Of a stretch of DNA of 64,000 bases, positions 1 through 12,900 are shown piece after piece; the stretch's first letter is position 1; every line of letters starts with the position of its first letter. The DNA comes from Ischnura elegans (Eukaryota > Arthropoda > Insecta > Odonata > Coenagrionidae). The notes under the pieces were generated by a model. It was given only the letters and a program-made list of their open reading frames with translations. It was not told the DNA's origin and made no database searches. The translations under genes and the position numbers were made by a program. The stretch spans positions 12,232,001 through 12,296,000 of the forward strand of contig NC_060246.1 of assembly GCF_921293095.1 (NCBI RefSeq), read 5' to 3'.

Positions 1-3000
1 TTGTGATCTATTCTTAAGTATGTTGATATATTCCTAGTCCATGTATTTTTTTAAAAGATTAATGTCTAATAAATATGTTAGAAATTGTAAATGGTGCCTG
101 AAAAATATTACATTCTCTGTACATATATTGGATTGAAATTTCCTTCTTCAGCTTTAATCTCTGAACACAAATAAATATCAAGTATAGACGTGACATGATG
201 AATGTAGCTTTTTGAAAATCATGTTACTAAACAGCCTAAGAATTCTCATGTACATTTAAACCAAATCCTCTGTGAATTAATGAATATGTTTTTATTTCCC
301 TTTAGTTCTTTGTGAACCATTGTTCTCATTTTGCCATTATAACAATTTGAGAGCAGTTTCTATTTTATCTAGCTTATTTTTCTGTGCATTATTGTGCATA
401 TTATAATCAGAAAATGTACATCTTTTTCTGTATTTATTATTAATTGCATTCCTCTAACTGTAAATGTAATACATACTGCTTGCTTTTGTGGGGCATATGT
501 GTCATGGATTAATTTTTTTCACGTAGCCAAAGAGATTCTTCTGGTATCTGTACTAATCTGTTTGTGTATTTTCATGCTGATGGAAAATATTTATTATGAA
601 TAATGTTGGTAGCAGATCTTACCACCAAATGTACACTCCTTTGATTATCAAGGGGAAAAAGTAATTTTTATGTATATCCTACTCATTTGAAAGTGGCGAG
701 TATTTGTGGAGGTATGGGGTTATGAAAAATTCCAAATTTTTAAAAAATAAGTCCCAGATTTTTCCCATTTCTTTCAAAACTGAAAGAGTTGGAAAGCTAT
801 GTATAGTCTTTTCAACTTAAAACATTGTTGTTACTGAAATGTTGTTGTTGTTGTTATGAAAATCTGAGACAGTCAGGGCGACTCTCATTCATGGTATAAT
901 GTGGGATGTCCTATGTTTCCGTAGGATATTCTTTGATAGGTATAAATCCTTTAGTAGGAGCTAACAAGTATCACATTTATTGGTGCTGCTGTTTTGAATT
1001 TGCTTTTAATACCGAAGCAACGGGATTGAGGCTGAATTAAGGTCCCATTTCAGAATAAAAAAAAAATGCTTTCTAATGTCACAGATCTATCTGGTACGCT
1101 GTGGTTGCACAAGTGGTGTTGAGGTATACATATTATATCCTGCCTGTGACCTAATGTGAACTGACCACTGGAATTTTGTATATTTTAAAAGATGAAATAT
1201 TTTCTATTTTAACTTCATTTTAATACCTCTAATAAGGGTTTGAAGTATCATATTTTGGAGCATCGATAACTATTTTAGTTCCCTTTTTGTATGGAAACGT
1301 GTATTCTGTGTTAGTGATAAGCACAAAATTGGAGTGAAATTGAGTTAGAGCTACTTTTTTCTGACTCTATTGAGTGCTGCAGGCTTTAGTCGACTTTTTT
1401 TTTCACCGGCAAAAAGTACCTCATGCTGATATGACAGCTTGAGTATACACCATTATTAAAATCATTATTGTTGTAATGATACCATTATCATTTTTTAAAT
1501 CTATCACAATATTATAGTCAATGATTTTTGAGTAAAATAACAAAACTTACATTCGTATCTTCTAATATAATAACTTAGCATTGTTTTTCATCGTGTGTTA
1601 CGTAACAGCTAAATTTAAACTGTCACTTCTGCTAGTGCAAAATTCTGGATCAAGAGGTTTGATTGTGAAGGCTCTTTTACTTGGATTGTGAGGGTGCTTT
1701 TGTTCAAGGTATAATTAACTCACTTCCCTTTAGTGCTGAAAGTATTTTGCTTAATATGAATTGTGATTTTTTTTTAAATTTCCTGCGGTGACCAATGATA
1801 AAATCTAAGCTCTGGTGTGGTGTGATATGTTTGATGTGTTTCAAATACTTCATGTGAAACATACATGAAGATATGTTTATGGACTGAAATATTTAGTTAA
1901 TATGAAGTATTTGCCATCCGTTTTCAATGCCTTCACCTTGTGCATCATATTTGAGATTGACTTTTCATCATCCAAGATAGTGATGGTTATATCTTTACAT
2001 TGGCTACATTCTTTTGTCCTTTAAGTAATATGTAGTAAATAGTCATCCTTCAATTTAAAATATTGATGCCATGAAATTCAATTGTCAGAATTTCATTCCT
2101 TGCATTGAGAATTTTACTCTCAAATAGGGAATTCCTTTCTGTTTTCACTAATGTCGTGGGTGATACTCTTAATTCACCCCTGTACCTTCAAATGCTATTT
2201 GAAAACTACTACAGTGAGTCCTCGTTTAACGTCACTTACCGTTCCTGAAAAATGTGACGTTAAACGAAATGACGTTAATCGAAGCACAATGTCCCATAAG
2301 AAACAATGTAAAAAGTGAATATCGGCTCCTAGACCTCACAATTCCTACGCGAAAAAATTTTAGCGTATCATATTTGGGCCATTTCTTACGATGGGAATGC
2401 CAAACTATGGCATAAACACGAGTCCCTGTCTTCATTGACGGCAATACCAGCAGCGACGTACATCCTTCTCCATTTTTGTATCTTCCCGCGTTTGTTTTTT
2501 CGGCTTCGCTATGGTGGTCACCTGGGCATCATCGCCTGGGCATCATCATCGCTGAAACATCGTCGCAGTTACAGGAACCAAGATTATTGAGTACACGGCG
2601 AAAAAGTGACGACAAATACTCCGAGTTCTACCCGGAAAAATTCCTAGAAATCACTTTTCAGGTTCCAGAAAACCGTTATGTCAAGTAAAAGTTGCTAAAA
2701 CTTTACTTGACATTTACGCACTTAACATTTGCGCACCTACCTAAGAATTCATTTTGCAGAAAATTTGCTATAAACGTAATTGAAATTGACAATAAACACA
2801 CCGTTTTACACTTCGTTTAGACTGACTGTATTACCGCCCACAAAATGAACAACCTGCAACGCCCGCCGCTTCGCATTTTTTCTCGTGCGAAATTTAAAAG
2901 ACCTGACCAGACCTGACGTTATCTCGAAGCAAAGGTGCGATAAACGAATGACGGTCTCAAAATTTTCGTGACGTTATCGCGAAATGACGTTAAACGGGGT

Positions 3001-3818
3001 GACGTAGAACGAGGACTCACTGTACTCTAAGAATAGAACTATGCGAGAAATTATGAAATATTATTTAAGGTGTTCGTATGCTTTGAATGATTTATTTGAA
3101 ACTTCATTAGTACAGTTACAGTAGAGAAGGAATTGCATGGCAATGTGCCCTTCCCCTCCTCTTCCATTCCTACCCGCCTCATTATACTCTCGCAGACGGC
3201 ATCCATGTTCAAATATGCAAAATGGATAACACTTGATCCAGTCATCCATAATAACCCACCCATGTTTTTGGTCCATGAAGTCAAATGTACTCATGACTCC
3301 ATAATGTTAAAAAGATATGGATTGAATGTCATTTGAAATTTAACGCGAAAACGTATAGGAAATCACAGGAAAACCTTAAATTTCACCTTGTGATTGATGT
3401 AGACTTCACTATGCTCTGACTGTGACGAAGATGACTATGCTCTTTGAGGGCGACATTATTGTGTGCTGCCTACGGAAACTATTTGTTTGTTAAAAATATA
3501 GATCACTTAGGAAGCATTTGTTCTTAGAAACATTTCACTCAAATGAAATTCTCCATTCCTGAAGATTCTAGAAAAACTCTTCTTGGAAGATTCTTTTTAT
3601 ACTTGTTGATAAACTTCAATTCATCGCCATGATTTTTTGGGAAATTTTTTCTACCTTTGACAACTCTTTTCTATGACCACATTTACGAGGAATTGCAATA
3701 GTCTTAGCCAGTTTTCATTTTATTATTTTTTTCTGTGGTGAGGGCTCTTTGTTTTATTTGGTGAGTGGTTGGATGAGTGAGTTCTAATTTGTGGTCTGTT
3801 CCGTTTGTGTGTGGTTAG
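1..3818 (+). other. upstream intron of the V-ATPase gene
   Basis: No exon of the missing N-terminal part (signatures such as ELGELG or LRKTQVFFDE) can be read here in any frame, so this is most likely intron. Apart from the inverted-repeat element at 2212-3022 it shows only AT-rich sequence. Confidence 0.6.
2212..3022. mobile_element. pogo/Tigger-like non-autonomous DNA element (811 bp)
   Basis: Inverted ends CAGTGAGTCCTCGTT at the left and its complement AACGAGGACTCACTG at the right are flanked by TA (2210-2211; 3023-3024), as expected for Tc1/mariner/pogo insertions. Subterminal copies of a GACGTTA-type motif lie inside both ends. The only longish frame (2476-2688) matches nothing I recognise, so no transposase is claimed. 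Confidence 0.75.
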
Positions 3819-3916
3819 CACGAGGGGGGAGTGAACCCCACAGAGTCAATGACGAGGGCGCTCATCAGCGAGGATGCGATGGCCCGGCAGACAACTGCTG
3901 GCCCTGTGCAGCTGGG
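3819..3916 (+). CDS. Vha100: V-ATPase a subunit exon (first in window)
   Basis: The acceptor TGTGTGGTTAG precedes it and the donor is GTATGT. It reads [20 protein letters not shown], then a segment ending in PVQLG; the last Gly codon is split (GG + C) with the next exon. It covers the variable linker before the conserved LGFVAGVI motif, a place where a-subunit isoforms commonly differ, so it could be an alternative exon. The start phase is 0. Confidence 0.82.
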
Positions 3917-6900
3917 GTATGTACATGCATATATGCACAGCTCTGCAACGCAGCAAACACCTCATTATTCACAGAGGGCAGCTGCCCTCTCCTCTATACT
4001 TCTCACTTCTTTGTCCATCTCTGTATTATTAAAATGCCTGTATTTCTCTTGGAAAGTTTTGGTCCTACAATCCTCTCTACTCAAAAAGTGTTATGGCTTT
4101 GAGCAGAATTACAATTTCCGTTGATTTAGCACTTGGCTGTATTTTATGAGGGGGAATGTATGAGCATGTGCTGGTTGCTGATCGCTATCGCTGTTTTTCT
4201 TTAATTACCGTTGCTCCATTCAGGTACATCGTTGATTGTGTCCCTTGTACTCTTGTTGTGCTGGACTTCACAATTTGAGCTCATTATATGGCAGATTTAT
4301 CATCAAGGTTATACATAATAGTAAAAATGATGCCCAATTAATCTGAAAGGCTTGAGAATCGCTCTCAGTATGGTTCAATTGGTTGAAATTTCTATTGTGC
4401 TTACTCCTATTTATTTCATGTACTGTACTCCTGGCCCCTTAATATGTTATAATACTGATGTAGTGTGATTTCCTTTATTTGCTGTATTGAATCAAAATGC
4501 CTTAAAATTATATTTAGCATCTCCTTAATGGAGCAATTGCCAAATTTGGATACATTGCTCTGAGTATTCTTTCAGGCTGTAGGTGAAGACCTGTAAAGTA
4601 CCTTGTAAGCGCACAAATTTTATTCCAAAAATTTTGACAAGTAATTTGATTAGGCTAAATATCTTTTGGGTATTATTTGTCATGTTGATTTTCATTTGTT
4701 TAGAATGCTAAGGTAATTTCTTACTTGAAAATCTAGAATAGTTTGTTTTCTTCTTTTTTTTTTGTTTCTATGAAATTTTATTTAGTGCAATTAATGCCCT
4801 TGTGTTTTGAATTAAATTACATATTTTGATCTTCTGAAATCATGCATGCATATCAATCACTTATTAACTGGATGGAGACATTTTTAAAAGTAAATGTAAT
4901 CTGTTTTGTTCCTGATGTTTTTTTCAAATTGTAAAATAAAAATATGTACTAGAAATTCTGTTCTGTGACTTTTTTATAAGCGCAGTGCATCACTCATAAG
5001 ATATGACTCATGATGCAATTTTGACATAGCATGTATAAAAGTACGACCTTCTGGAGTTTCATATGATCTGCATACTCCTTTTTTTCTCTGTAGTTTTTGG
5101 AAAAATGTGATGCTTTTGTAAGTGAATTCAGTACCATGGTGCACGAGCTGTCTCTGCATGTGGCAGCTCTCATAAAGATTTTCATGGCACTTGTGTTGTT
5201 AGACTTATATTTAATCAGAACAATATGAGCTGAGCAAATAAATGAATGAACGTGTAATAATTTTTGTTTGATAGAAACTCATCCTTCTCCAGAGCATGTT
5301 TCCTTTTGGATTTTTTTCATTTACATATCTTTTGAAGGGACATAGAGACTCAGAATTCCAATACATGTCACCCTCATGGCTTTGATTAGTTGAGAAGGCT
5401 AATTTTTTTAGGATCATCTTATTATCATACTGTATATTTTATCCCGGCCATTGTCAGTGGGAGAAAATTTATGCGAGTGTAAGTGACGAATTTGATTTTC
5501 AAGATTTTCACATCATGCTTTAAAATCTTTCAGCTCCTTTAACATACTGGGGAATGAAAGTGAACTTCTTGGAGTTATTATTCAAAAGTGGTTTAACTTG
5601 GGGGAATAAATTGATATAGTGTATTGTGGAGCCTACTCTCTTGGTTGATTTGGCCACCAAGAAACTTCCAATCATTAGCTGTTGTTCCTTTGCATGTGTA
5701 TAGTTCCATAAGTATTGTTCCTATATTAAACCCTTGCATTACCCCTTGGTCCTAATACTTCTCCTGCTTCCCCTCGACATCCGCCCTTGCAGCTTCGTGG
5801 CTGGGGTGATCCTGAGGGAGCGGATACCAGCCTTTGAGAGGATGCTGTGGCGGGCCTGCCGAGGCAATGTGTTCCTTCGTCAGGCAGAGATTGAAACCCC
5901 CTTAGAGGATCCTGCAACCGTAAGCATTCATTGAATACTACTTGGTGCCAAAGAGTGGTACTAAAATATCATAAATCATAGGGTACACCATGTCTTTCAC
6001 AACATTGCTATAAAAATTAATTTGTGGTTGGTTTGATGAGAGGATATCTCAACAGGCTAATATCAGTCTGCCTCTAGGAATTTAGAATAAATTAAGATTT
6101 AGTATTTTGAACAGATGTATTTTTGAATTTCTTTTTAACAAAAAGTATTGACAGTATTTTCCTCAAACATCAGTTGGCTACCCAGAGAACTGGAGAACTG
6201 TGAAAACATGGAAATAGATTTTAGTTTTGATCACTTTGAAGACTTTTGATCACTAATAATTTTGGAGCAACCTAACTCTTTAATGGCATTAGAACATCTA
6301 AATAACTGTTAGCATATTTCAAAAGGAATATTCAAATGTTATAAGGTAGTTATCGGTTATACTGAAGAGCCTGGCGTAAAAATTGTTGAAATTGGCTTGT
6401 AACTTATTTCTTACTTGTAGATCTTGTAGTTACATTTACATGAATAAGTTTTGTCATTGGTGGTTAGTTGTTTTTTTATTATTTATAATCAATTTTCAGA
6501 GATTAAGGTTAGTAAGAATTACTCAAGATCTGTGTGCCCTTGGGGCACATGTTGTCATTATTTTTAAATAACCAAATTATAGCGGAAAAAATAACGTGTG
6601 AACAAGGAACTACCTTAAAAAACATCACCTCCATGGTGAATAATTGAATGAAGTAATTTTTCCACTTCTGTCTCCTCTGCCTAAGATGAGACTTATTTGT
6701 CATAGATCCAAGCTATTCATGGCAATTACAGATTTGAAAATATGGAACATGACTCATCTAGCAGTTACACAAAAATAGTTTTTTTATTCTGGCATATTTT
6801 ACCCAGGAATGCGCTCTAAAATACTAATTCTTTATGGAAGGATAGCTTTATAGAACTGGAATACTCAGCCGCATGAAGAATTCTCACTCGCCCAGGGGCT

Positions 6901-9900
6901 GAGAGTTTCGACTTGCACCCTGTCATAGCAGTTGCAAGTAAAAACTTTGTCATCGATGGGTTTCTAAACTCTTTTTGACTGGCTGGGTAGATGGTCCTCT
7001 CGTGGTGTATTTGAAGTGGCGGTGTGTTTAAGCAACATTGCCAAGTAGGCATCAATTCTGGACTTGGCTCTTGTGTGGTAAAATTGTTCTGTCCAGGACT
7101 ATACTTACGGTAAAAGTTGAATGAATCCAAAAGCAAAGCAATCAACCTTTAAATGTTGAACCTGAGGTAAAAATGCCTGTTCAATTATTCTAGGTACAAC
7201 TGATTTTTAAGGAAGCTAGTTGGCCTGTTCTGATCAGGTCATATTAAGATAATTATTTCATCAAGTAGAGAAAAGTCACCTAAGGGCATGTGTACCATTA
7301 TCCTAAAGAGAATGAAGGTAAGCCTTATCAAATCTCTACTGCAGTCAAAATGACGGTAATGGCTTTCTAGTATTCAGGAGAAAATTTTCATTTGTCATGC
7401 TGCATAGCCACAGGCTAGAACTGTAGCTGAAAAGTCACTACCATAAAAAATTATTACTTTCAGTTTTAAAAAAATATTTGGCCACCGAAGTTGTTGATGC
7501 AACTTCAATAGACTGGTATGGAATTAAGAAAGGACATGTATAGAAGATTGATTGATAAATTTCATGCGTGATACTATGAGACATCTTTTATTTTCTGTTT
7601 CAGGGAGACCAAGTGTCGAAGTCTGTGTTTATAATTTTTTTCCAAGGAGACCAACTTAAGACGCGTGTCAAGAAGATCTGTGAAGGTTTTCGAGCAACTC
7701 TGTATCCGTGTCCTGAAGCCCCAGCCGATCGAAGAGAGATGGCCATGGGTGTCATGACTAGAATTGAGGATCTGAATACAGTTAGTAGCCATTTCAATCT
7801 CATTCATTCCGTATGATTGTCGTTTGCTTTATGTTTCTTTTCAAGGAATGCAAGTAACTGCATTGGGCTGAGTTCTATCCTAACCATGTTGCGTGTATCT
7901 TACAGGAAAACTTTCACTTTGCCATTACCCCTCCATAGCATTTTTATTCTTGCACTGGAGAGCTTTGAAATTTTTATCAGTTAATGTGTTACACTTTACA
8001 ATTATGCTTATTAAAATTTGAAGCTCTATGGAGAACCATTTTTGAGATCAAGAATTTTAACCTTTTCCCTACCAAAGACGAAAATATACGTTCGGAAGTT
8101 TCTTGACCCAGGAGACAAAAGCCGTATATTTTCCACGGAGGTTTTCTAACGCAAATAAATGAATGCCAAATATATACGTTTCCTAGCTCTCCTCCTTTTA
8201 TGACGGTCTGGGGTGTAAGACGTCTTTGTTTCAGGACCCAACACTGTGGGGTTTCGGCTTTACCCTTGAAATTTGGGAGCAGGTACCCAGACCCCTCATC
8301 TTATTTACCCCTCTTAGTGGTAAGGGACCGTGGTCATACAATTGTTTATCCAGTCAGGTTTCGAAATAAATATTTCTTATTTTCTCAAGAAATATAAACT
8401 AAGAATTGAATTCTTTGGCTTTTGAGCAGCGTTTACAATTTTTAAACGAAATTCTACCATAAATATTAACTTATATCTTGAATTCTGTATAAACATCAAC
8501 ATGAAAATTGTTGCTGCATTGAATGGGTTAATATTAACCTTCGTTTAGAATTGAGAACTTGGTTTAAAATTTGAAAATGCTCAGAAAAAAAAGTGGAATT
8601 CAATTCGAAGTCTGCAATTTACGTGCAAGCAACAATTATCCATGTGCCCAATACATATAAGCATTCCATAAGTTGACTGAGAACCAATGCCGCAGGTAGG
8701 GTCGTAAACCCGGAAAGGAGGAAGCACAACTACTCTTGGAGTTCGAGATAATGCGGAGTCCCCGCTGGGAGGGGTCGAAAAAGGTTGGAGCTGAGAGCTT
8801 GTGATTATCTGCGAGACCCTTCTAAACGAATGTCTCGCATAAATACTCCATACCAGGGGAAAGAAGAGTCTCTTGCAGCTCAGTACAGCAGTCATGCTAA
8901 GACGAAAACTCCACCGTCTCGAAAGGGTTAAAAATTGCTGACGTTGGCTCGTGGTAATATTAGAGTACTCAGGATTTATAATAGTTGTATGCACATGAAT
9001 GGTGACCTGTTGTCAGTGACATCAGTACGGACTGTGAAATAAGTTGTACTACTGATTGAGTAGGTATGTTTGTGGTATGTGGTGACATACGTATAGCTGG
9101 AATTAGTTACAAGCATTGTTCATACAGAATACATTCCAGCTGTCTGGAAACCTGGAACATAGTGGTACGTCACCTTTTTAACTAGTATGGTAGAAGTCTG
9201 TGATAATGAGTGCCAAAGATTCTTGGAAAATCACCAGTGGTGTAGCCAGGAATTTTGTGCGGGGTGGGTCCAAAACCAGTGGGGGAAATTTTGAAAAACG
9301 GGGTACTAAGTAGAGGGTTTTAAACTAATTTTAGCACTCTTCATAATCGAAAAAAACTTCATTTTTTGAAGACATCTTTTGTAAATTCAGGATTTTTCAA
9401 TATTTTGTTTTCTTTTGTGATACAAAGTAAGTGTGATTTTATATTTTGGGGGGGTCTGGACCCCTGGATCCCGCCCTCACTATGCCACTGAAAATCACTC
9501 TTTACAGTATGGACTCATAGTCGATTTCCATTGAACATAGTGTCTTTTTCCAGTTATCAAAAGAAGGAAATTTTGATTATTTATCCAGAAGTAAATGCAA
9601 CAATATTAGAATGTTTGTTAAAAAAATGAATAGGTTTAATCATTATAAATATAGACGAGGAAAAATGCCTCAATCGTCAGTTACAAAGGCTCGAAAAGAT
9701 GGAAACCTATTTATTTACACTCTGCTATCGACTAATAATCGATCAGTAAGTGTATTAAAATTACAATTTTTTACCAAAAAAATAACGGGAATGCTTAAAG
9801 AATACTCTTCATTCTTTCTGTCAGTTATCGCACATCACTTGTCCTATAAGTTTTTTTTTGTTTTTTCAATCAAGATCAGTGATTTGCAAAGAATTGGACT

Positions 9901-12900
9901 GCAACCTAGCTTGTTGTTAGCCTCCCTTTAGGAAACAAGTTGATTGAATGCTATGGTACAGCTTTTAAATTGCTTAGCTGGTTAATGTTGGTAACCTAGA
10001 ATTGCTATCAGAACTATTGCCTATCAGTAATCAGTGTTCAGGCGTGTTGTGGTTGAAAAGTGACTCAAAAATATGGCTTCTTATACAAATTGGTCACAGT
10101 CATGGGTATATTTCATGGCTCCACCATTAGTCCCCAGGAAAGTATCAAATCCTTCTTCCCTCAGAATTCACTCTGAGCAGGCTAATACATAAAATATTCT
10201 CAGCCTCCTTGAATGTAGAAGTCAATTGAGCTCTGCCTAGGGGCTTGCACTGTCGTGTGGTGCTGCCTTGGGGCAGTGTGTAACCATAACGGGCTATCAT
10301 TAGATATCAGAGCTTGGTAAGCCAGCTTATAAGTCCTGGGTTGCGGCGGTGATAAGGGTTTGCCATACAGTATTTGTAATAGTCCATGGAAGAAGGCCTG
10401 AATGTCTCTTTAAGCATTACTAATCACCACAGAAACCTCACGTAGTAGTGTGGGTAACAGCACTGTAACGTGCTTGACACACAGGTGTGATATCTTTCTC
10501 ATCTTCGTCTAGCTTGGAAAGGAAATGAGACTTATATTGGGCAATGATATCAATAACTTGAAGTGAAGATAATTAGGATTCATTGCCAGCAACAGTAGTC
10601 CCTTGCCTTGGTGAAGTTCATCTGATATTCTTCAGTAAAGTTTGGGTGTATTCTGAATGTTATACATCCCAGATGATGCCCACAGAGCAGTGAACTCGTT
10701 ATAGGGCACCCATTTTAGATGGATTATTTCTCTATGATTTTTCAATTGGTCCAATCCGCACTAGAATTACTCAGTGTAGTGAGTTTCATGCTGTAGAAGT
10801 TTAATTGATATAAATGATGAGGCAGTAGTTAGCCATTTTGTCATTCATTCCAGCTTGGCCTCTTTGTCTTACATTATTTTCATTTTGCCGTGATAGGTCC
10901 TTGGCCAGACACAGGACCACCGGCATCGGGTTCTGGTGGCAGCTGCAAAAAATATAAAGAATTGGTTTGTCAAGGTGCGGAAGATCAAAGCCATCTACCA
11001 CACGCTGAACCTGTTCAATTTGGATGTGACTCAGAAGTGTCTAATTGCTGAATGCTGGGTGCCCGTGCTTGACCTTGAGACCATCCAGTTGGCACTCAGG
11101 AGAGGAACGGTGAGTAATTTCGAGAGAAGTGATTGGAGGGGGGGGGGGTTGAATGAGAGGCCACAATTCTATTCCTATAATATAAAAAATTGTCTCTCAT
11201 TTCTCTTTGTAAATGCTCCACTGAAATCCTAATGCAGTGTAATGAGAGTACTGTGGCTGGAGTGAGTTTTTCTCCACACAGTATTCAAGTAAGAAATAAT
11301 TTATGGTCATTAAGCTAAAAGATTCATTGGTGCATAATTATGGGAAGCATACTCTGAATGTGGGGAATTACCATTGGATGGATGTGCTATTATTTGCTGC
11401 CTGGTGTTCATTGTTGACTTGTTATATTTCAGGAGAGGAGTGGTAGCTCTGTGCCACCTATTCTGAACCGAATGGATTCTTATGAAGACCCTCCAACATA
11501 CAATCGCACCAATAAATTCACCAGTGCTTTTCAGAATCTGATTGATGCCTACGGAGTCTCTAATTACCGGGAAGTAAACCCAAGTAAGTATTGCCTGAGG
11601 TATGCCAATGAGGAATTTCTCAGTTTGTAAACTGTATAGGAAAGGTGGGGGCCTCATAAACTTCTTCAAATCATTAGCTGTTGGTGCAAAAATGAATAAA
11701 TATGACTATTTTGGATGCTCATGTATTTCCTTTGACTATGTACTTCATGAAAAGGTGATATTCAAATTTGCAATCATACTGATTTAAGAATAAAATGGAG
11801 AAAATTGAATTTATCCATTCGATCATTAGGAAAAGTAGTTATTGATGACATAGTTCCAGAGTTATTTGAAGTGACACCCTGAGCACTGCTAGGAAGCATT
11901 ATTTGTTTCTTCAATTTCTCTATTGCTTATGTATGGCACAAATAAATTTGGCCCCAATTTTCTACATGGATTTTCCTTGATCACCATAGAGCTCTTTAAA
12001 ACAAATATGTCTCTAAGTACTACAAGTTAAATTTTTCCTGTGCGGAAGATTTTTCATCACTAATACACTTTACCCCCCTTTGAAATTTTTACCCCTAAAT
12101 CTTTTCAACCCCAGTGAAGTTTGTCTCTCTCTTGACCCTGATAGCCTTAAAACGTCAATTTTTTTCAATCAGAGGCAAATAACATTAGTAAAAGTCCCTT
12201 GAAAAGCGATAAGTTTAGATAAGGGGTTGTTTTCCCTAATTTAGGGGTTGCGTAAAAATGGAGGGTGATAAAAAAAGATGGAGGTCATTTTCGGATTCAG
12301 CGACACAAAATTAGCAAGATACACCCTAAATAGTAGCCAGGCATTTTTTGAACTATTTTTTTGCAGAAAAGTGTAATCAATGATCAATAAGGGTAACCAA
12401 AATGAAATAAGGGAGGTACTTGTAGGTTCGAAGATTTTCGCGGCATTGGTTAGATGAACTTTCCATTCTATTCGGGTTTTTTCACCGCGTTTGTTGTATT
12501 TTAAAGACAACAGTTTCGCTGGCGTTACAGTCAGCGTCTTCAGGTTGAAGGTAAAATGGATCTAAAGGTTTCTTATGGAATGGAGAATTTTATGAACAAA
12601 CAGAGGGGGCAGCTATGGGGTCTCCACTATCTCCAGTTGTAGCGAACCTTTTCATGGAGGATTTCGAAGAAAAGGCCATTGCGTCGTACGAAAAGAAACC
12701 ATCGCTCTGGCTGAGATACGTTGACGACACGTTCATCATTTGGCCCTATGGCACCGAAGAATTGCAGAAATTCCTACAGCATCTCAACTCGCTGCACCAC
12801 GCAATCAAATTCACCATGGAAATGTAACATGATGGTCAACTTTCCTTCCTGGATGTTTTGGTAAAAAGGAAAAGAAATGGGCTCCTAGGACATGCCGTTC

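Noticed and set aside
8581-8994. 137-codon minus-strand ORF as a gene
   Set aside because: No family resemblance and it lies in a likely TTAA-ended repeat inside an intron.
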